Assembly (NCBI GenBank): GCA_963817405.1
Contig: CAWFNW010000002.1
Location: 124,001 to 188,000, forward strand
Length of the DNA: 64,000 nucleotides
Source of the DNA: CAWFNW01 sp963817405
GTDB taxonomy: Bacteria; Actinomycetota; Coriobacteriia; Anaerosomatales; Anaerosomataceae
Direction of reading: 5' to 3'
The notes under the pieces are model-generated. The model was given only the letters and a program-made list of their open reading frames with translations. It did no database searches and was not told where the DNA came from. Made by a program: the position numbers and the translations under genes. The first letter of the stretch is position 1. Every line of letters starts with the position of its first letter. Below are positions 9,199 through 17,914 of the stretch, one piece after another.

Positions 9199-9303
9199 GG
9201 TTCCGCCTTCCGTGATCTGTCCTGTGGGACGCGCCGTAGTGCGAGCCACAGTACTGAGGTCGTGACCAACACGGCGACAAATGCGATCGCGCCCGAGCAC
9301 GTC

Positions 9304-10632
9304 TCATCCTCGGCGTATCCGCCACAGCGCACCGGTCTTCGGAAGGCCGGTGATGCCGTAGTCCGCGATGTAGAGTTCTGCACCGTCCGGCGAGAACCTG
9401 ACGGCCGTCGGTCGTTCCGGGCCGCTCCCGCCGAAGTTGGGATTGTCGTTGCGGTAGAAGTCGTGGAACTCCCTGGAAACGGGGTCGAAGCGACGCACTC
9501 CCTGCTGGCTCTTCTCCATCTTGCCGTGCGTGGTGAACGGAGCGCCCGACCCGTACTGGGCGATGAAGGCATGTCCGGCGAAGCCGAACGCGTCTCCCTC
9601 GGCGAACTGCATCTGGACAGCAGCGGCGTGGAGCTCCGGCACGAGTGCGAACGGCATCTCGCGAGGTGGGTGCTGGGCGAGTAGGAAGCCTCTCGGCCCG
9701 TCGTATTCGAGCTCGTCGGCGATCTCGTCCGCCGGCCGGCCACCGAGGAAGTCGGGGAAGCCGAACCAGGCGTCTTCCTTGACCTCCCATATGGTGTCGA
9801 GTGAATGGAAGGGCCTCGCGCCGCGATCGTCGGCCCCTTGGTCGAGGCAGAAGAGACGACCATCCGGGGCGAAAGCCACGCTATAGGGATTCCGCAGGCC
9901 CCACGCGTGAACGGCAAGGTCGCTGCCGTCAGGGTTGCACCGGTAGATGACCCCCGTGGCTCTTGTCTGCCCCCGCACCACCTGCCCCTCGCTGCTGGGC
10001 GTTCCGAACGGCATGTAGGCGCCGGTGGTCGCCTCCTTCAACGGGTTGAAGACGTCCCTTGTCTCGTAGTTCAGCCCGCTGAGCGTGATGTCGTGAGCGG
10101 GGATGTCACAGAACTCCCGGTGCGTGGCGAGCCAGCCGAACGCGACCAGATTGTCCGCTCCGACCACGCCGGAGTTCGTGGGCGAGCCTTGGCCGAAGTA
10201 CACGACGCCGTCGCGCACGGCAATGTGGTTGGTGTGGTGGTCGCCTGCGGCCGGCACGTCGGTGACGAGGTCGTGCCGTTCGCCCTTCCGCGAGACGTGC
10301 GACAGGACTCCACGGTGTGTGACCAAGAAGCCATCGTCGTGCCACACGAGCCCGATTGCGGGGCGGTTCAGGTCCTCCGTGATCAGCTCGGTCTCGCCCT
10401 CGGGAGTGACCCTGGACAAACGAGCGGTGGTGTAGATGAACGGGTACGAGAAACCCGCCTCCAGCACGTACAGCTCGCCATCGGGGGTCACGCAGGCATT
10501 CGAAGCGTAGGTGAGCCCTCCCACGATCTTTTCGAGAACGTAGCCTTCTTCAAGCCAGAAGTCCTTGTCCTTGGGCTCGACGATCTCCCCGCGAACGTGT
10601 GCGCGAGATTCAGCCTCAGTCATCTCCACCAT
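9304..10632 (-). CDS. PQQ-dependent sugar dehydrogenase-like beta-propeller protein
   Basis: About 442 residues from ATG 10632 (an in-frame ATG at 10623 is also possible). Repeated propeller blades such as VTPDGELYVLEAG, VAFAPDGRLFCLDQGAD and VRFSPDGAELYIADYG, together with GDHHTNHIAV and WGLRNPYSVAFAPDG, match the glucose/sorbosone dehydrogenase (YliI/Asd) fold. There is no clear signal peptide, which is unusual because most relatives are exported. Whether it binds PQQ is uncertain, and no PQQ biosynthesis genes are in the window. The long N-terminal open extension to 10833 overlaps the small membrane gene and is rejected. Confidence 0.75.
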   Translation of the reverse strand: MVEMTEAESRAHVRGEIVEPKDKDFWLEEGYVLEKIVGGLTYASNACVTPDGELYVLEAGFSYPFIYTTARLSRVTPEGETELITEDLNRPAIGLVWHDDGFLVTHRGVLSHVSRKGERHDLVTDVPAAGDHHTNHIAVRDGVVYFGQGSPTNSGVVGADNLVAFGWLATHREFCDIPAHDITLSGLNYETRDVFNPLKEATTGAYMPFGTPSSEGQVVRGQTRATGVIYRCNPDGSDLAVHAWGLRNPYSVAFAPDGRLFCLDQGADDRGARPFHSLDTIWEVKEDAWFGFPDFLGGRPADEIADELEYDGPRGFLLAQHPPREMPFALVPELHAAAVQMQFAEGDAFGFAGHAFIAQYGSGAPFTTHGKMEKSQQGVRRFDPVSREFHDFYRNDNPNFGGSGPERPTAVRFSPDGAELYIADYGITGLPKTGALWRIRRG

Positions 10633-10691
10633 CTCCAATGGGGCAACTCGCCTGGAAATGGCTCTTGGCCTGCCCGAGAACACGGGCCCTT

Positions 10692-10838
10692 CTACCGCCC
10701 TCGGCGGCCGGTTATCAGGTTGTACACGAGCACAATCACCGCGATCACCAGCAGTGCGTGGATCAGACTGCCGCCGATCTGGAAGCTGAAGCCGAGAAGC
10801 CAGAGGACAACGAGAACGACGAAGATGGTCCACAGCAT
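10692..10838 (-). CDS. lmo0937/DUF5670-like small membrane protein
   Basis: A 48-residue protein, MLWTIFVVLVVLWLLGFSFQ followed by a glycine step, a second helix and the basic end ITGRRGR. This two-helix layout with MLWTI at the start is the hallmark of the lmo0937 family of tiny membrane proteins. The ATG at 10838 is preceded by AGGGAGATCACC. It lies directly upstream of the sugar dehydrogenase-like gene on the same strand. The function of the family is not known. Confidence 0.8.
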   Translation of the reverse strand: MLWTIFVVLVVLWLLGFSFQIGGSLIHALLVIAVIVLVYNLITGRRGR

Positions 10839-10999
10839 GGTGATCTCCCTTGAACGAGGACGCCGACTTCAGGCGCTATTTGTCATACGTACCCGAGCGG
10901 CGGATGTCTCTCTCCACGCCGGCCTGGACGGCTGCCTCATCAACAGTCCGGCGCCGACCGATGTCACCGATGCCGGGATGCGAGGATTAATCCCATCGT

Positions 11000-11017
11000 G
11001 TAGCACAGATGTGCTAC
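11000..11017. promoter_or_regulatory. Palindromic operator upstream of the AbrB/Doc module
   Basis: GTAGCACA-GA-TGTGCTAC is a perfect 8-bp inverted repeat with a 2-base centre, 34 bases before the antitoxin ATG. AbrB/MazE-type antitoxins commonly repress their own operon by binding such palindromes, so this is the predicted autoregulatory site. Confidence 0.6.
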
Positions 11018-11051
11018 CCTGATCATGACCCCTCACCTCGGAGGCATCGAC

Positions 11052-11279
11052 ATGAGCCAGGGAGTGAAGCTGCGCAAGGCCGGCGGGTCGATCGCCGCCA
11101 CCCTGCCCAAAGACATGGCCGACAGACTCAAGCTCACCGCGGGTGACACCGTGATCGCAATCGAGACCGACCGCGGGATCCTGCTTACCCCATACGACCC
11201 GGACACCGAAGAGGCGCTTTCGATCGCGGCCGAGGTAGGTCGCACGTACCGGAGCGCGTTGCGCGAGTTGGCGAAGTAG
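11052..11279 (+). CDS. AbrB/MazE-type antitoxin
   Basis: A 75-residue swapped-hairpin DNA-binding protein. The start MSQGVKLRKAGGSIAATLPK contains the AbrB-family beta-hairpin, followed by the LKLTAGDTVIAIETDRGILL core. The ATG at 11052 is chosen over 11025 because CGGAGG lies 7 bases before it. The C-terminal DPDTEEALSIAAEVGRTYR helix is the likely toxin-neutralising tail. The Doc toxin starts 6 bases after its stop. The pair should act as a type II toxin-antitoxin module that represses itself through the palindrome at 11000-11017. Confidence 0.85.
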   Translation: MSQGVKLRKAGGSIAATLPKDMADRLKLTAGDTVIAIETDRGILLTPYDPDTEEALSIAAEVGRTYRSALRELAK

Positions 11280-11285
11280 GCCCAG

Positions 11286-11711
11286 GTGGGCATTCGCGAG
11301 CCGCGATGGGTCTCGCGCGTGGTGATCGATGCGATCCAGAATGACCTGCTGCTCGCCCACGGAGGGATGCCGGGGCTGCGCGACGAGAATCTGCTCGAAT
11401 CCGCGCTCGCCCGTCCGAAGCAGCGCCTCGCGTATGAGGCAGCGGCCGACTTGGCTACGCTCGCGGCAGCCTATGGCTACGGTCTCACTCACAACCACCC
11501 CTACAACGACGGAAACAAGCGCGTCGCGTTCGTCGTGATGGCGGTGTTCTTGGGACTCAACGGACTCGACTTCACGGCGAGCGAGGCCGACGTCGTCACG
11601 ACCATCGTGACGCTCGCATCCGGCGAGCTCGACGAGGAAGCGCTTGGGGACTGGATCAGGGTGCACACCACACGGCGTGAGCACGGGGGGCCCTACTTCG
11701 GGACCCTCTGA
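11286..11711 (+). CDS. doc: Fic/Doc family toxin
   Basis: 141 residues. The catalytic loop HNHPYNDGNKR at about residues 71-81 is the Fic/Doc motif (HxFxDGNKR type) of Doc kinases, which phosphorylate elongation factor Tu. The N-terminal half (AIQNDLLLAHGGMPGLRDEN, then LLESALARP) is the standard Doc architecture. It begins with ATG or the preceding GTG 6 bases after the antitoxin stop and is preceded by a weak ribosome site (CCAGGTGG). Its final codons, ending GTL-stop, coincide with the left arm of palindrome copy B. A second, truncated copy lies at 4882-5049. Confidence 0.88.
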   Translation: MGIREPRWVSRVVIDAIQNDLLLAHGGMPGLRDENLLESALARPKQRLAYEAAADLATLAAAYGYGLTHNHPYNDGNKRVAFVVMAVFLGLNGLDFTASEADVVTTIVTLASGELDEEALGDWIRVHTTRREHGGPYFGTL

Positions 11712-11744
11712 AGAGTTATCACATATGATAACTTTCGCGAGGGT
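11703..11744. repeat. Dispersed palindrome, copy B
   Basis: ACCCTCTGA, then AGTTATCACATATGATAACT, then CGCGAGGGT. It starts within the last codons of the Doc gene and lies 70 bases from the 3' end of the dehydrogenase gene on the opposite strand. It therefore sits between two convergent genes. Confidence 0.8.
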
Positions 11745-11813
11745 CCGCGGGGCGGGACGGCGATTCACGCCAGCCGTAGAGGGTGGAGCAGTGAATGACG
11801 GCGAGCCCCGGGG

Positions 11814-12734
11814 CTACGTCACGGCGATGACGACGTTGCCGCGCTTGTGCCCCTTGTCGACGTACCGATGCGCGTTCGCGATGTCTTCCAGCGCATAGGT
11901 TCGGTCGATCACGGGGCGGAGCTCGCCCGTGGCGGCCAGCTCGGCCAGCAGTACGAGGTCCTCACGACGAAGCTGTGGTCTCCCGTCGTCTACCGAGATG
12001 CAGGCTCCGCCGGGAGCCAGCACGCGTCGGCAGCCCCGGAGAGCTGCGGCGCTCTTCCTCTTGCCGACAGCGTCGAAGATCAGGTCGTAGCGCGCCGTGC
12101 CGCTGGTGAAGTCCTCGGCGGTGTAGTCGACCATGCTCGTCGCGCCGAGTGAGGTCACAAGGCTGGTGTTCGAGGTGCTGCAGACGCCCGTCACCGCCGC
12201 GCCGAGATGCCTGGCGAGCTGCACGGCCGACGTGCCCACTGCCCCCGACGCCCCGAAGACAAGGACGCGCCGCCCCGCGCGAAGGCCGGCCTTGCGAAGG
12301 AAGTGGAGCGCGAGGAGGCCACCGTAGGGAAGAGCCGCGGCCTCTTCGTCGGTGAGGTTGGCGGGGCGCGTCGCGAGGAGGCCGTCCTCAGGCCAGCACA
12401 CGTACTGTGCGTACGTACCGAAGCGGTGCCGGTTGAAGCCGAACACCGGGTCGCCGGGTGCGAATGAGGAGGCGTCCGGCCCGACCGCATCCACAACTCC
12501 GGAAAGCACCATGCCGAGCACCGGCTGCCGGGGCGCGTTCCAGCCGAGGGCGAGCCGCCCCATGAGGCGGTAGGCGGGACTGAGAGCGAGCCCCCGGACG
12601 TAGCAGTCGCTGGACGTCACGGCAGTGGCCCGGATGCGGATGCGGACCTCGGCCTTGCGCGGAACGGGCGTTGGAAGCTCGGCGAGCCGCAGGGCCTCAG
12701 GCGGACCGTAGCGCGTGCAGACTGCTGCTCTCAC
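11814..12734 (-). CDS. NAD(P)-dependent medium-chain dehydrogenase/quinone oxidoreductase (copy 1)
   Basis: 306 residues of the MDR superfamily, zeta-crystallin-like. The N-terminal GroES-like domain starts AAVCTRYGPPEALRLAELP and the nucleotide-binding loop is VFGASGAVGTSAVQLARHLG. The catalytic-zinc cysteine and histidine ligands are absent, so it probably reduces quinones or enones with NAD(P)H. The GTG start at 12734 overlaps the TGA of the upstream DUF4386 gene, so the two are coupled. Three relatives lie at 21875, 26547 and 30790; they share the segment VDYTxxDFTxxTxxYDxIFD. Substrate unknown. Confidence 0.85.
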   Translation of the reverse strand: MRAAVCTRYGPPEALRLAELPTPVPRKAEVRIRIRATAVTSSDCYVRGLALSPAYRLMGRLALGWNAPRQPVLGMVLSGVVDAVGPDASSFAPGDPVFGFNRHRFGTYAQYVCWPEDGLLATRPANLTDEEAAALPYGGLLALHFLRKAGLRAGRRVLVFGASGAVGTSAVQLARHLGAAVTGVCSTSNTSLVTSLGATSMVDYTAEDFTSGTARYDLIFDAVGKRKSAAALRGCRRVLAPGGACISVDDGRPQLRREDLVLLAELAATGELRPVIDRTYALEDIANAHRYVDKGHKRGNVVIAVT

Positions 12735-13432
12735 TGTGAGCCCTTGAGGGAAGCGATCGCGGATGGGCTGAACCCCTTGGCGATCAGCCACACCGCCAGA
12801 ACCATCTCCTGCAAGAAGATCGGGAGATTCAAGACGATCTGGGGCGTCGACATGGGAATAATGGCCTGGAACACGACCAGGATGCTTGCTGTGAACCCCA
12901 TCGCGACTGCGACAACCCCCCAACCGGACAACCATCGAGGGATGAGTCTCGATCGATAGAACACGATGTAGTAGAGCAGGCCGGCTGGGTAGAAGGCCAG
13001 GGTCCCGGCCAAGCCCGCCCAACTCCGGACTGCCAGCAGGAGTGCGCCTGAAGCTTGAAGGGACGACGAAGCCGCAGTGCCGGCTTCAACAAGCCCTCGA
13101 GCCAACGTCAGCATCGACAGCACGGCTATCGCACCGATGCTGTAGAGCACTCCCTCGATGATCCTCAAACCCACGGCGCCGAGCGCTAGACCTTCACTGT
13201 ATCGCCTCAAGACCGGATACAGTGCTATGGCGATGCCGGCGCACGTGAAGAAGCCGACCAGCCCGAAGAGCGCGCCCGCAGCCACCTGGTTCTGATTCGC
13301 GGCGACCTTGGCCAGAATATCGGCCCCTTCAAGGATGGGATCCAGAAGCACCACCCTACCGATCAAGCCTGCTGCAGTAGCGACGATGAACAGCACCCCC
13401 ACAACCACCGCTGCTCGCCTGTCCTTGCTCAT
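12731..13432 (-). CDS. DUF4386 family membrane protein
   Basis: 233 residues with about six helices. It starts MSKDRRAAVVVGVLFIVATA and carries RVVLLDPIL and the LYPVLRRYSEGLALGAVGLRIIE block typical of DUF4386 proteins. The ATG at 13432 is chosen because the upstream extension has no membrane character; a ribosome site is visible (AATGAGGTGTCGGTC). It is translationally coupled to the dehydrogenase gene that follows. A second protein of similar layout is encoded at 24617. The family has no known biochemical role. Confidence 0.8.
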   Translation of the reverse strand: MSKDRRAAVVVGVLFIVATAAGLIGRVVLLDPILEGADILAKVAANQNQVAAGALFGLVGFFTCAGIAIALYPVLRRYSEGLALGAVGLRIIEGVLYSIGAIAVLSMLTLARGLVEAGTAASSSLQASGALLLAVRSWAGLAGTLAFYPAGLLYYIVFYRSRLIPRWLSGWGVVAVAMGFTASILVVFQAIIPMSTPQIVLNLPIFLQEMVLAVWLIAKGFSPSAIASLKGSQ

Positions 13433-13532
13433 GACCGACACCTCATTTCTCGTCAACTCCCGTACGTCCCGTCCTATGGACCCGCCCGAGACGCGGCAGG
13501 CCGAAGCTCTTGCTACGCGGCGTGCTCTGCCC

Positions 13533-13670
13533 TTAGGCGAACGCCACAACGACCAACATGCCGACCGCGGCCGCTTCGACCGCCAGTGCCCCTGCAGCTG
13601 CAGGACCGATCTTCCAGTACGTATAGCCCGCCATACCGAGCAACAGAATCAATCTGACGACCTGGCCCAC
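13533..13670 (-). CDS. Possible small membrane protein
   Basis: A 45-residue frame opening with GTG: GQVVRLILLLGMAGYTYWKI, then an alanine/valine-rich second helix ending VVVAFA. It lies 22 bases after the stop of the next small membrane gene and in the same frame. The composition supports a real two-helix membrane peptide, but the ribosome site is weak and the family is unknown. Read-through of the upstream stop would make one 120-residue protein. Confidence 0.35.
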   Translation of the reverse strand: MGQVVRLILLLGMAGYTYWKIGPAAAGALAVEAAAVGMLVVVAFA

Positions 13671-13691
13671 GGCCGGTCCGCCTGCGGCGAG

Positions 13692-13865
13692 TCACCTGAA
13701 GCCGGAGAAGAGGACGAGGCCGCCGGCAACGAGACACACTCCTGCTATCAGCCACGGTGACCAGGCGTTCGGCTTGCCGGCGAGCGCGTGCCAGGTGGCA
13801 AAGCCGACGAACACGACTACTCCCGCGAGCATGGTTGCGATGGGCACGAAAAACTTGCCGTCCAT
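13692..13865 (-). CDS. Small two-helix membrane protein
   Basis: 57 residues: MDGKFFVPIATMLAGVVVFV, a short loop with GKPNAWSPW, and a second helix ending LVLFSGFR. The ATG at 13865 is preceded by AGAGGGAGATTCACC, a good ribosome site. It lies between the DUF4386 gene and a membrane-anchored protein, all on the minus strand. No family recognised. Confidence 0.55.
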   Translation of the reverse strand: MDGKFFVPIATMLAGVVVFVGFATWHALAGKPNAWSPWLIAGVCLVAGGLVLFSGFR

Positions 13866-13937
13866 GGTGAATCTCCCTCTCTCGTCGGTCCCGACCGATC
13901 GCCCCGGGTTTCCCCGAGACTCCATCGCTGTCTGCGA

Positions 13938-14309
13938 TCAATCTGTGACTTGTGAAGCGTTCGCCTCGTCTGATCCCACGGGACTCACCGAGACCAACGA
14001 CATTCCTAGATCGCGTACCTTCCTCAGTAGTCCATGGAGCGCAGCCTGATCGACCGCACCCGTGAGCACGGTATCGCCGTCAACCCGGGTGACCGCCAGA
14101 CCTTCGAACCAATCTGTCCATTGATCACCGAGCTGACCTCTGATCCTGATCTGATAGACCTCCGCCATGCCGCCGGAGCCGACGGTTGACCGCAGTACGA
14201 GACCAGCGGTCAGGCTGGTGGCGACGACAAGCAGGACCGCCGCTCCCGATGGCCTGGGGGCGTTCCTGTTCGAGATCGGGTCTCTCTGTGGTGTTGGCCC
14301 TCTGTTCAT
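13938..14309 (-). CDS. Membrane-anchored conserved hypothetical protein
   Basis: 123 residues. One N-terminal helix (AVLLVVATSLTAGLVL) anchors a small domain containing QIRIRGQLGDQWTDWFEGL, a TVLTGAVDQAALHGLLRKV helix and LGMSLVSVSPV. That domain, a beta strand, a conserved WFEG turn and a helix with DQAALHG, is common in short proteins of Actinobacteria and Chloroflexi, where it usually stands alone without an anchor. Its function is unknown. The neighbouring LuxR regulator gene is upstream on the same strand but 94 bases away. Confidence 0.6.
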   Translation of the reverse strand: MNRGPTPQRDPISNRNAPRPSGAAVLLVVATSLTAGLVLRSTVGSGGMAEVYQIRIRGQLGDQWTDWFEGLAVTRVDGDTVLTGAVDQAALHGLLRKVRDLGMSLVSVSPVGSDEANASQVTD

Positions 14310-14403
14310 GCAGAGAGCGTATCCACGAGGGGTATGGTCGATAAGCTTCTAAAGTACTGTCTGAGGTATGGTTCCGGGATCGCCGAGGGGACCGGCAGTC
14401 GCG

Positions 14404-17082
14404 TTACAACAGGCCCAGCTCGCGGGCGCGAGCGACGGCTTCGGTACGTCTTTGCACCTGGAGTTTGCCGAATATGATCCGGTTGTGCCCCTTGACAGTG
14501 CTCAGAGCGATGAAGAGGCGCTGGCAGATCTCTTGGTTCGAGAGCCCCTGGGCGATCAGCCTGAGTACTTCGAACTCACGTTGGCTCAAGGGCTCCTCAA
14601 GGGGCTGGGCCGGCCTGGCCGCAGGCGACCGGGATCCATCCTGGCTCCTGTCCTCCTCGGCGGTGAAGGCAGCCAGCAGCTTGCCTGTGTAGCCTGGCAT
14701 CACCCCGCGACCGGCTGCTGCCGACAACAGCCGTGCCATCGGGACGCCTTCGTCGACGAACGTGCGGACGAAGCCGGCGGGTTCAGCCAGCGCCAGCGCG
14801 TTGCTCAGCTGCTGCACGGCCTGATCTTCTTCGCCATTGGCATGAAGCGCTACCGCCTGCAGGATCATCGCTTTGAGCCGCTCGTCCGCCCAGCCTCGTC
14901 CCTCCATCTGCTGCCGGTACGGCTCCAGCACCGCCAACGCTGCGGACGCGTCTTTTTGGGCCAGGAGTACCCTGGCCCGGCTCATGGGGAGTTCATGGGT
15001 CTCGGCCAGACGAGCGGCGGCGGGCAGGTCGCCCTGGCGAAGGAACGCCACCACCTGGGCTGCAGCGACGTCAGGCATGCGATGCACGTAGTTGTTCTGG
15101 CGCACGGACTGCTCGCTCTCCGCCAATGAGGCGGTCGCGCCGGCCACATCTCCGCGTGCCAGTTTCAAGCGTGCCAGGAACACCTCGCTGAGAATGAATC
15201 TGTCAATCCTCTTATCGAACTGTCGCGCCAGTTGAAGGCTCTGCTGCGCGTGCTGCTCAGCGGCGTCCAGATCGTTCCACTCGTAGCAGATGCGGGCTAG
15301 GCCAAGGCACGCTTCGGTGAGGACTGGTTGCGGCGGATCACCTGCCCGTTGGAGAGCACGCCGGTAGGAATCGGCCGCCGGGTGAAGCTGGTCTGCCATC
15401 TCCTGAACGTTGCCCATGCCCGTCATGGCTACTGTGGTGGAATGGGTATCCCCGGAGGCTTGGCTGATCGCCAAGGCCTCAGTGAAGGCCTTTCCGGCTG
15501 CGGCACGATCGCCTTGGAGCAAGCGGGCAAATCCGAGTGACCAGACAGCAGTGAAGCGGTAGTACTGATCGCCGGGAGCCAGGTAGTTCAGGGCGCGGCG
15601 CGACTGGGCGATGGTGGCTTCTACCTGGTACTGAATCCACGCCAAGTTGGCCCTTACGGCCGCGATTCGTCCAACCAGGTCGCGGGTATCCTCGTCCTGC
15701 TCGGCGCTCTTCATGGCCGCTTCAGCAGCTTGCAGTTTCTCTTCGACACCGGTCGCTTGGCCGGTGACCATCAACAACCTGGCATACCTCACCCACAACG
15801 AGGGCCTGGCATCCAGTGCTGTCTTCGGCAACGACGCCAGCCAGTTCAGTACTGAAGCTGCCGCGCCACGAAGGTGCAGTGGAATCCCCGTTCCTTCGAT
15901 CAAGCGCTCGGCGCGCTCAATATCGTTGGCGGCTGCCGCATGCCGAAAAGCTTCAATCTCCAGACCGTTGTCTTCAAACCACTGGCTGGCTCGGATATGG
16001 TATTCCGGCACGCCGCCCTCTTCCTGCCCTGAAGCTGCGCTCTGGTGCAACCGTTGCCGCAGCAATTCGGCAAAGAGATGGTGATAGCGGTACCAACGCC
16101 GCTCGCTATCCAAAGGGACGATGAACAGGTTGGAGCGATCGAGATGCTCGAGGGTCTGCTGTCCGGAAGCGGACGGATCGAGCACAACGGCATCGCACAG
16201 CGGGCCGCACAGCCGTTCCAGGATAGAGGTGCGAAGAAGGAAGGTCCGGATGCTCTCGGACTGCTGTTGCAGAACTTCTTCGAGCAGGTAGTCCAGCACA
16301 AAGTGATGGCTGCCGCTGAAAGACCGGATGAAGCTGGTGGTGTCTTGCTGTCCCTGCATCGAGACCGCGGCCAATTGCAGGCCGGCGATCCAGCCTTCGG
16401 TGCGGGATTCCAGTGCGGCGATGTCTCCCTCGGAGAGGTCCAAACCCATCACCGAGTTGAGAAACTCGGCGGCCTCGGAGGGGGAGAAGCGAAGGTCGGC
16501 AGCGCGCAGTTCGGTCAATTGGCTCCGGGCGCGTAAGCGGGCCAAGGGGAGACGGGGGTCCTCGCGGGTGGCGATGACCACGTGCATCTGTGGCGGCAGG
16601 TGCTCCAGTAGAAAGGCGAGGGCATTGTCGATCGGTTCGGCATCGATGACGTGGTAGTCGTCCAGGACGAAGACGAAATCGTCAGGGATAGCGGTGATCT
16701 CGTTGAGCAGAACCGTCAAGATCGCTTCGGTTGGTGGTGGCCTGGGAGATTGGAGCGCAACCAGCACCCCTTCCGCGGTAGACGCCGAAATCGTCTGCAA
16801 AGCAGCGACGAAGTACGTCAGAAAGCGTGCAGGGTCGTTGTCCCCTTCGTCCAGTGACAGCCAAGCGACCTTGGTGGGACGAAGGGTGCTGGGCTCCACC
16901 ATTCCAGAGACCCATTCGCTTAACAGCGTGGTCTTGCCGAAGCCAGCGGAGGCAGAGATGAGAGTCAGCTTGCGGCCAGAGGAGAGACCCTCGTCCAGCC
17001 GCTCCACCAAGCGGGGACGGAGGACGACTCTGGGCCGAAGCGGTGGGATGTAGAGCTTGGTGGCCAAGATTGGCGTCGACAT
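14404..17082 (-). CDS. MalT-like LuxR family transcriptional regulator
   Basis: 892 residues from ATG 17082. The P-loop is SASAGFGKTTLL near residue 42 and Walker B is FVFVLDDYHVID. A long TPR-rich middle contains helices such as YRFTAVWSLGFARLLQGDRA. A C-terminal LuxR-type helix-turn-helix, LSQREFEVLRLIAQGLSNQE then LSTVKGHN, ends the protein. This is the STAND-type MalT/AcoK architecture, in which an inducer binds the TPR domain and ATP drives oligomerisation on DNA. The start is preceded by family-typical MSTPILATKLYIPP. It may control the adjacent transporter genes, but no target sites were identified. Confidence 0.88.
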   Translation of the reverse strand: MSTPILATKLYIPPLRPRVVLRPRLVERLDEGLSSGRKLTLISASAGFGKTTLLSEWVSGMVEPSTLRPTKVAWLSLDEGDNDPARFLTYFVAALQTISASTAEGVLVALQSPRPPPTEAILTVLLNEITAIPDDFVFVLDDYHVIDAEPIDNALAFLLEHLPPQMHVVIATREDPRLPLARLRARSQLTELRAADLRFSPSEAAEFLNSVMGLDLSEGDIAALESRTEGWIAGLQLAAVSMQGQQDTTSFIRSFSGSHHFVLDYLLEEVLQQQSESIRTFLLRTSILERLCGPLCDAVVLDPSASGQQTLEHLDRSNLFIVPLDSERRWYRYHHLFAELLRQRLHQSAASGQEEGGVPEYHIRASQWFEDNGLEIEAFRHAAAANDIERAERLIEGTGIPLHLRGAAASVLNWLASLPKTALDARPSLWVRYARLLMVTGQATGVEEKLQAAEAAMKSAEQDEDTRDLVGRIAAVRANLAWIQYQVEATIAQSRRALNYLAPGDQYYRFTAVWSLGFARLLQGDRAAAGKAFTEALAISQASGDTHSTTVAMTGMGNVQEMADQLHPAADSYRRALQRAGDPPQPVLTEACLGLARICYEWNDLDAAEQHAQQSLQLARQFDKRIDRFILSEVFLARLKLARGDVAGATASLAESEQSVRQNNYVHRMPDVAAAQVVAFLRQGDLPAAARLAETHELPMSRARVLLAQKDASAALAVLEPYRQQMEGRGWADERLKAMILQAVALHANGEEDQAVQQLSNALALAEPAGFVRTFVDEGVPMARLLSAAAGRGVMPGYTGKLLAAFTAEEDRSQDGSRSPAARPAQPLEEPLSQREFEVLRLIAQGLSNQEICQRLFIALSTVKGHNRIIFGKLQVQRRTEAVARARELGLL

Positions 17083-17185
17083 GAGGCAATCATAGGACGA
17101 AATCCCGAGAAGCCAACGGGTAGTCGTGGCCGGAGATTCCTCGGGGGTCGGAGGCGGACCGCTTTGCCTGCCTCGCAGCGTCCTT

Positions 17186-17914
17186 CTATTCGTAGAGATC
17201 GGCGGAACGAAGCGCTCGAACCGCCGCGGCCAGGCCTCCCGCGAACAGCAGCGCGGAGAGTCCGACGCTGAGCCACGAAGCACTGCCTCCGGAGGCAAGC
17301 TCCGACGGAAGGACCCATGGGAGGGATTGCACGAGCGCAACCCCGCCGAGGGCGAGCGCAATAACCTGGATCGCGATGCCCAGACCGATCGCAGGCAGAA
17401 CGCCACGGAACCGAATGGCTGCCCAGGCCACGAGCGGCAGCGTCGCAATCGCCGCGATCGCCGAGCCGAGCGCCGCAGTCGCGGGGGTCGCCGAGCCGGG
17501 GTCGAGCGGAGACGTGGCTAGTATGGCGCGCATCGCGACGTCGGCACCCCAGCCTGCCAACGAGAGCACGAGCACGACGATCGCGATGACGATCGTGCGG
17601 GCGACGACGACCGACCCTCGCCGCACCGGAGCCGTCAGGATCAGGTCGACGGTGCCGTCCTCGAAGTCGCGTCCGAACACGTACGACGTCACGATCAGAT
17701 ACGCGAGCAGCGCGAGCGGGACCGCTACACCGCTCCAGCCCATGTCCAGCGGTACGAACGGGAGCGCACCCAGTTCGGTGCGTCCGATCGCGTGCGTGAC
17801 CCACGCCAGCACCCGCGCCACGACCGACCCGCCAACGACCAAAAGCGTCGCCAGCCACGGCACGAAGGAGCGGCGCAGCCCGGCGACCTCGGCCGTGACC
17901 AGTCGCGCGATCAC
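17186..17914 (-). CDS. ABC-2 type permease
   Basis: 242 residues with six likely helices. The N-terminus VTAEVAGLRRSFVPWLATLL and the loop FGRDFEDGTVDLILTAPVRR are the conserved ABC-2 permease features, also seen in the permease at 5318. The GTG start at 17914 overlaps the TGA of the ATPase gene (GTGA), so the two are coupled. It forms the membrane part of a second exporter; the substrate is unknown. Confidence 0.82.
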   Translation of the reverse strand: MIARLVTAEVAGLRRSFVPWLATLLVVGGSVVARVLAWVTHAIGRTELGALPFVPLDMGWSGVAVPLALLAYLIVTSYVFGRDFEDGTVDLILTAPVRRGSVVVARTIVIAIVVLVLSLAGWGADVAMRAILATSPLDPGSATPATAALGSAIAAIATLPLVAWAAIRFRGVLPAIGLGIAIQVIALALGGVALVQSLPWVLPSELASGGSASWLSVGLSALLFAGGLAAAVRALRSADLYE

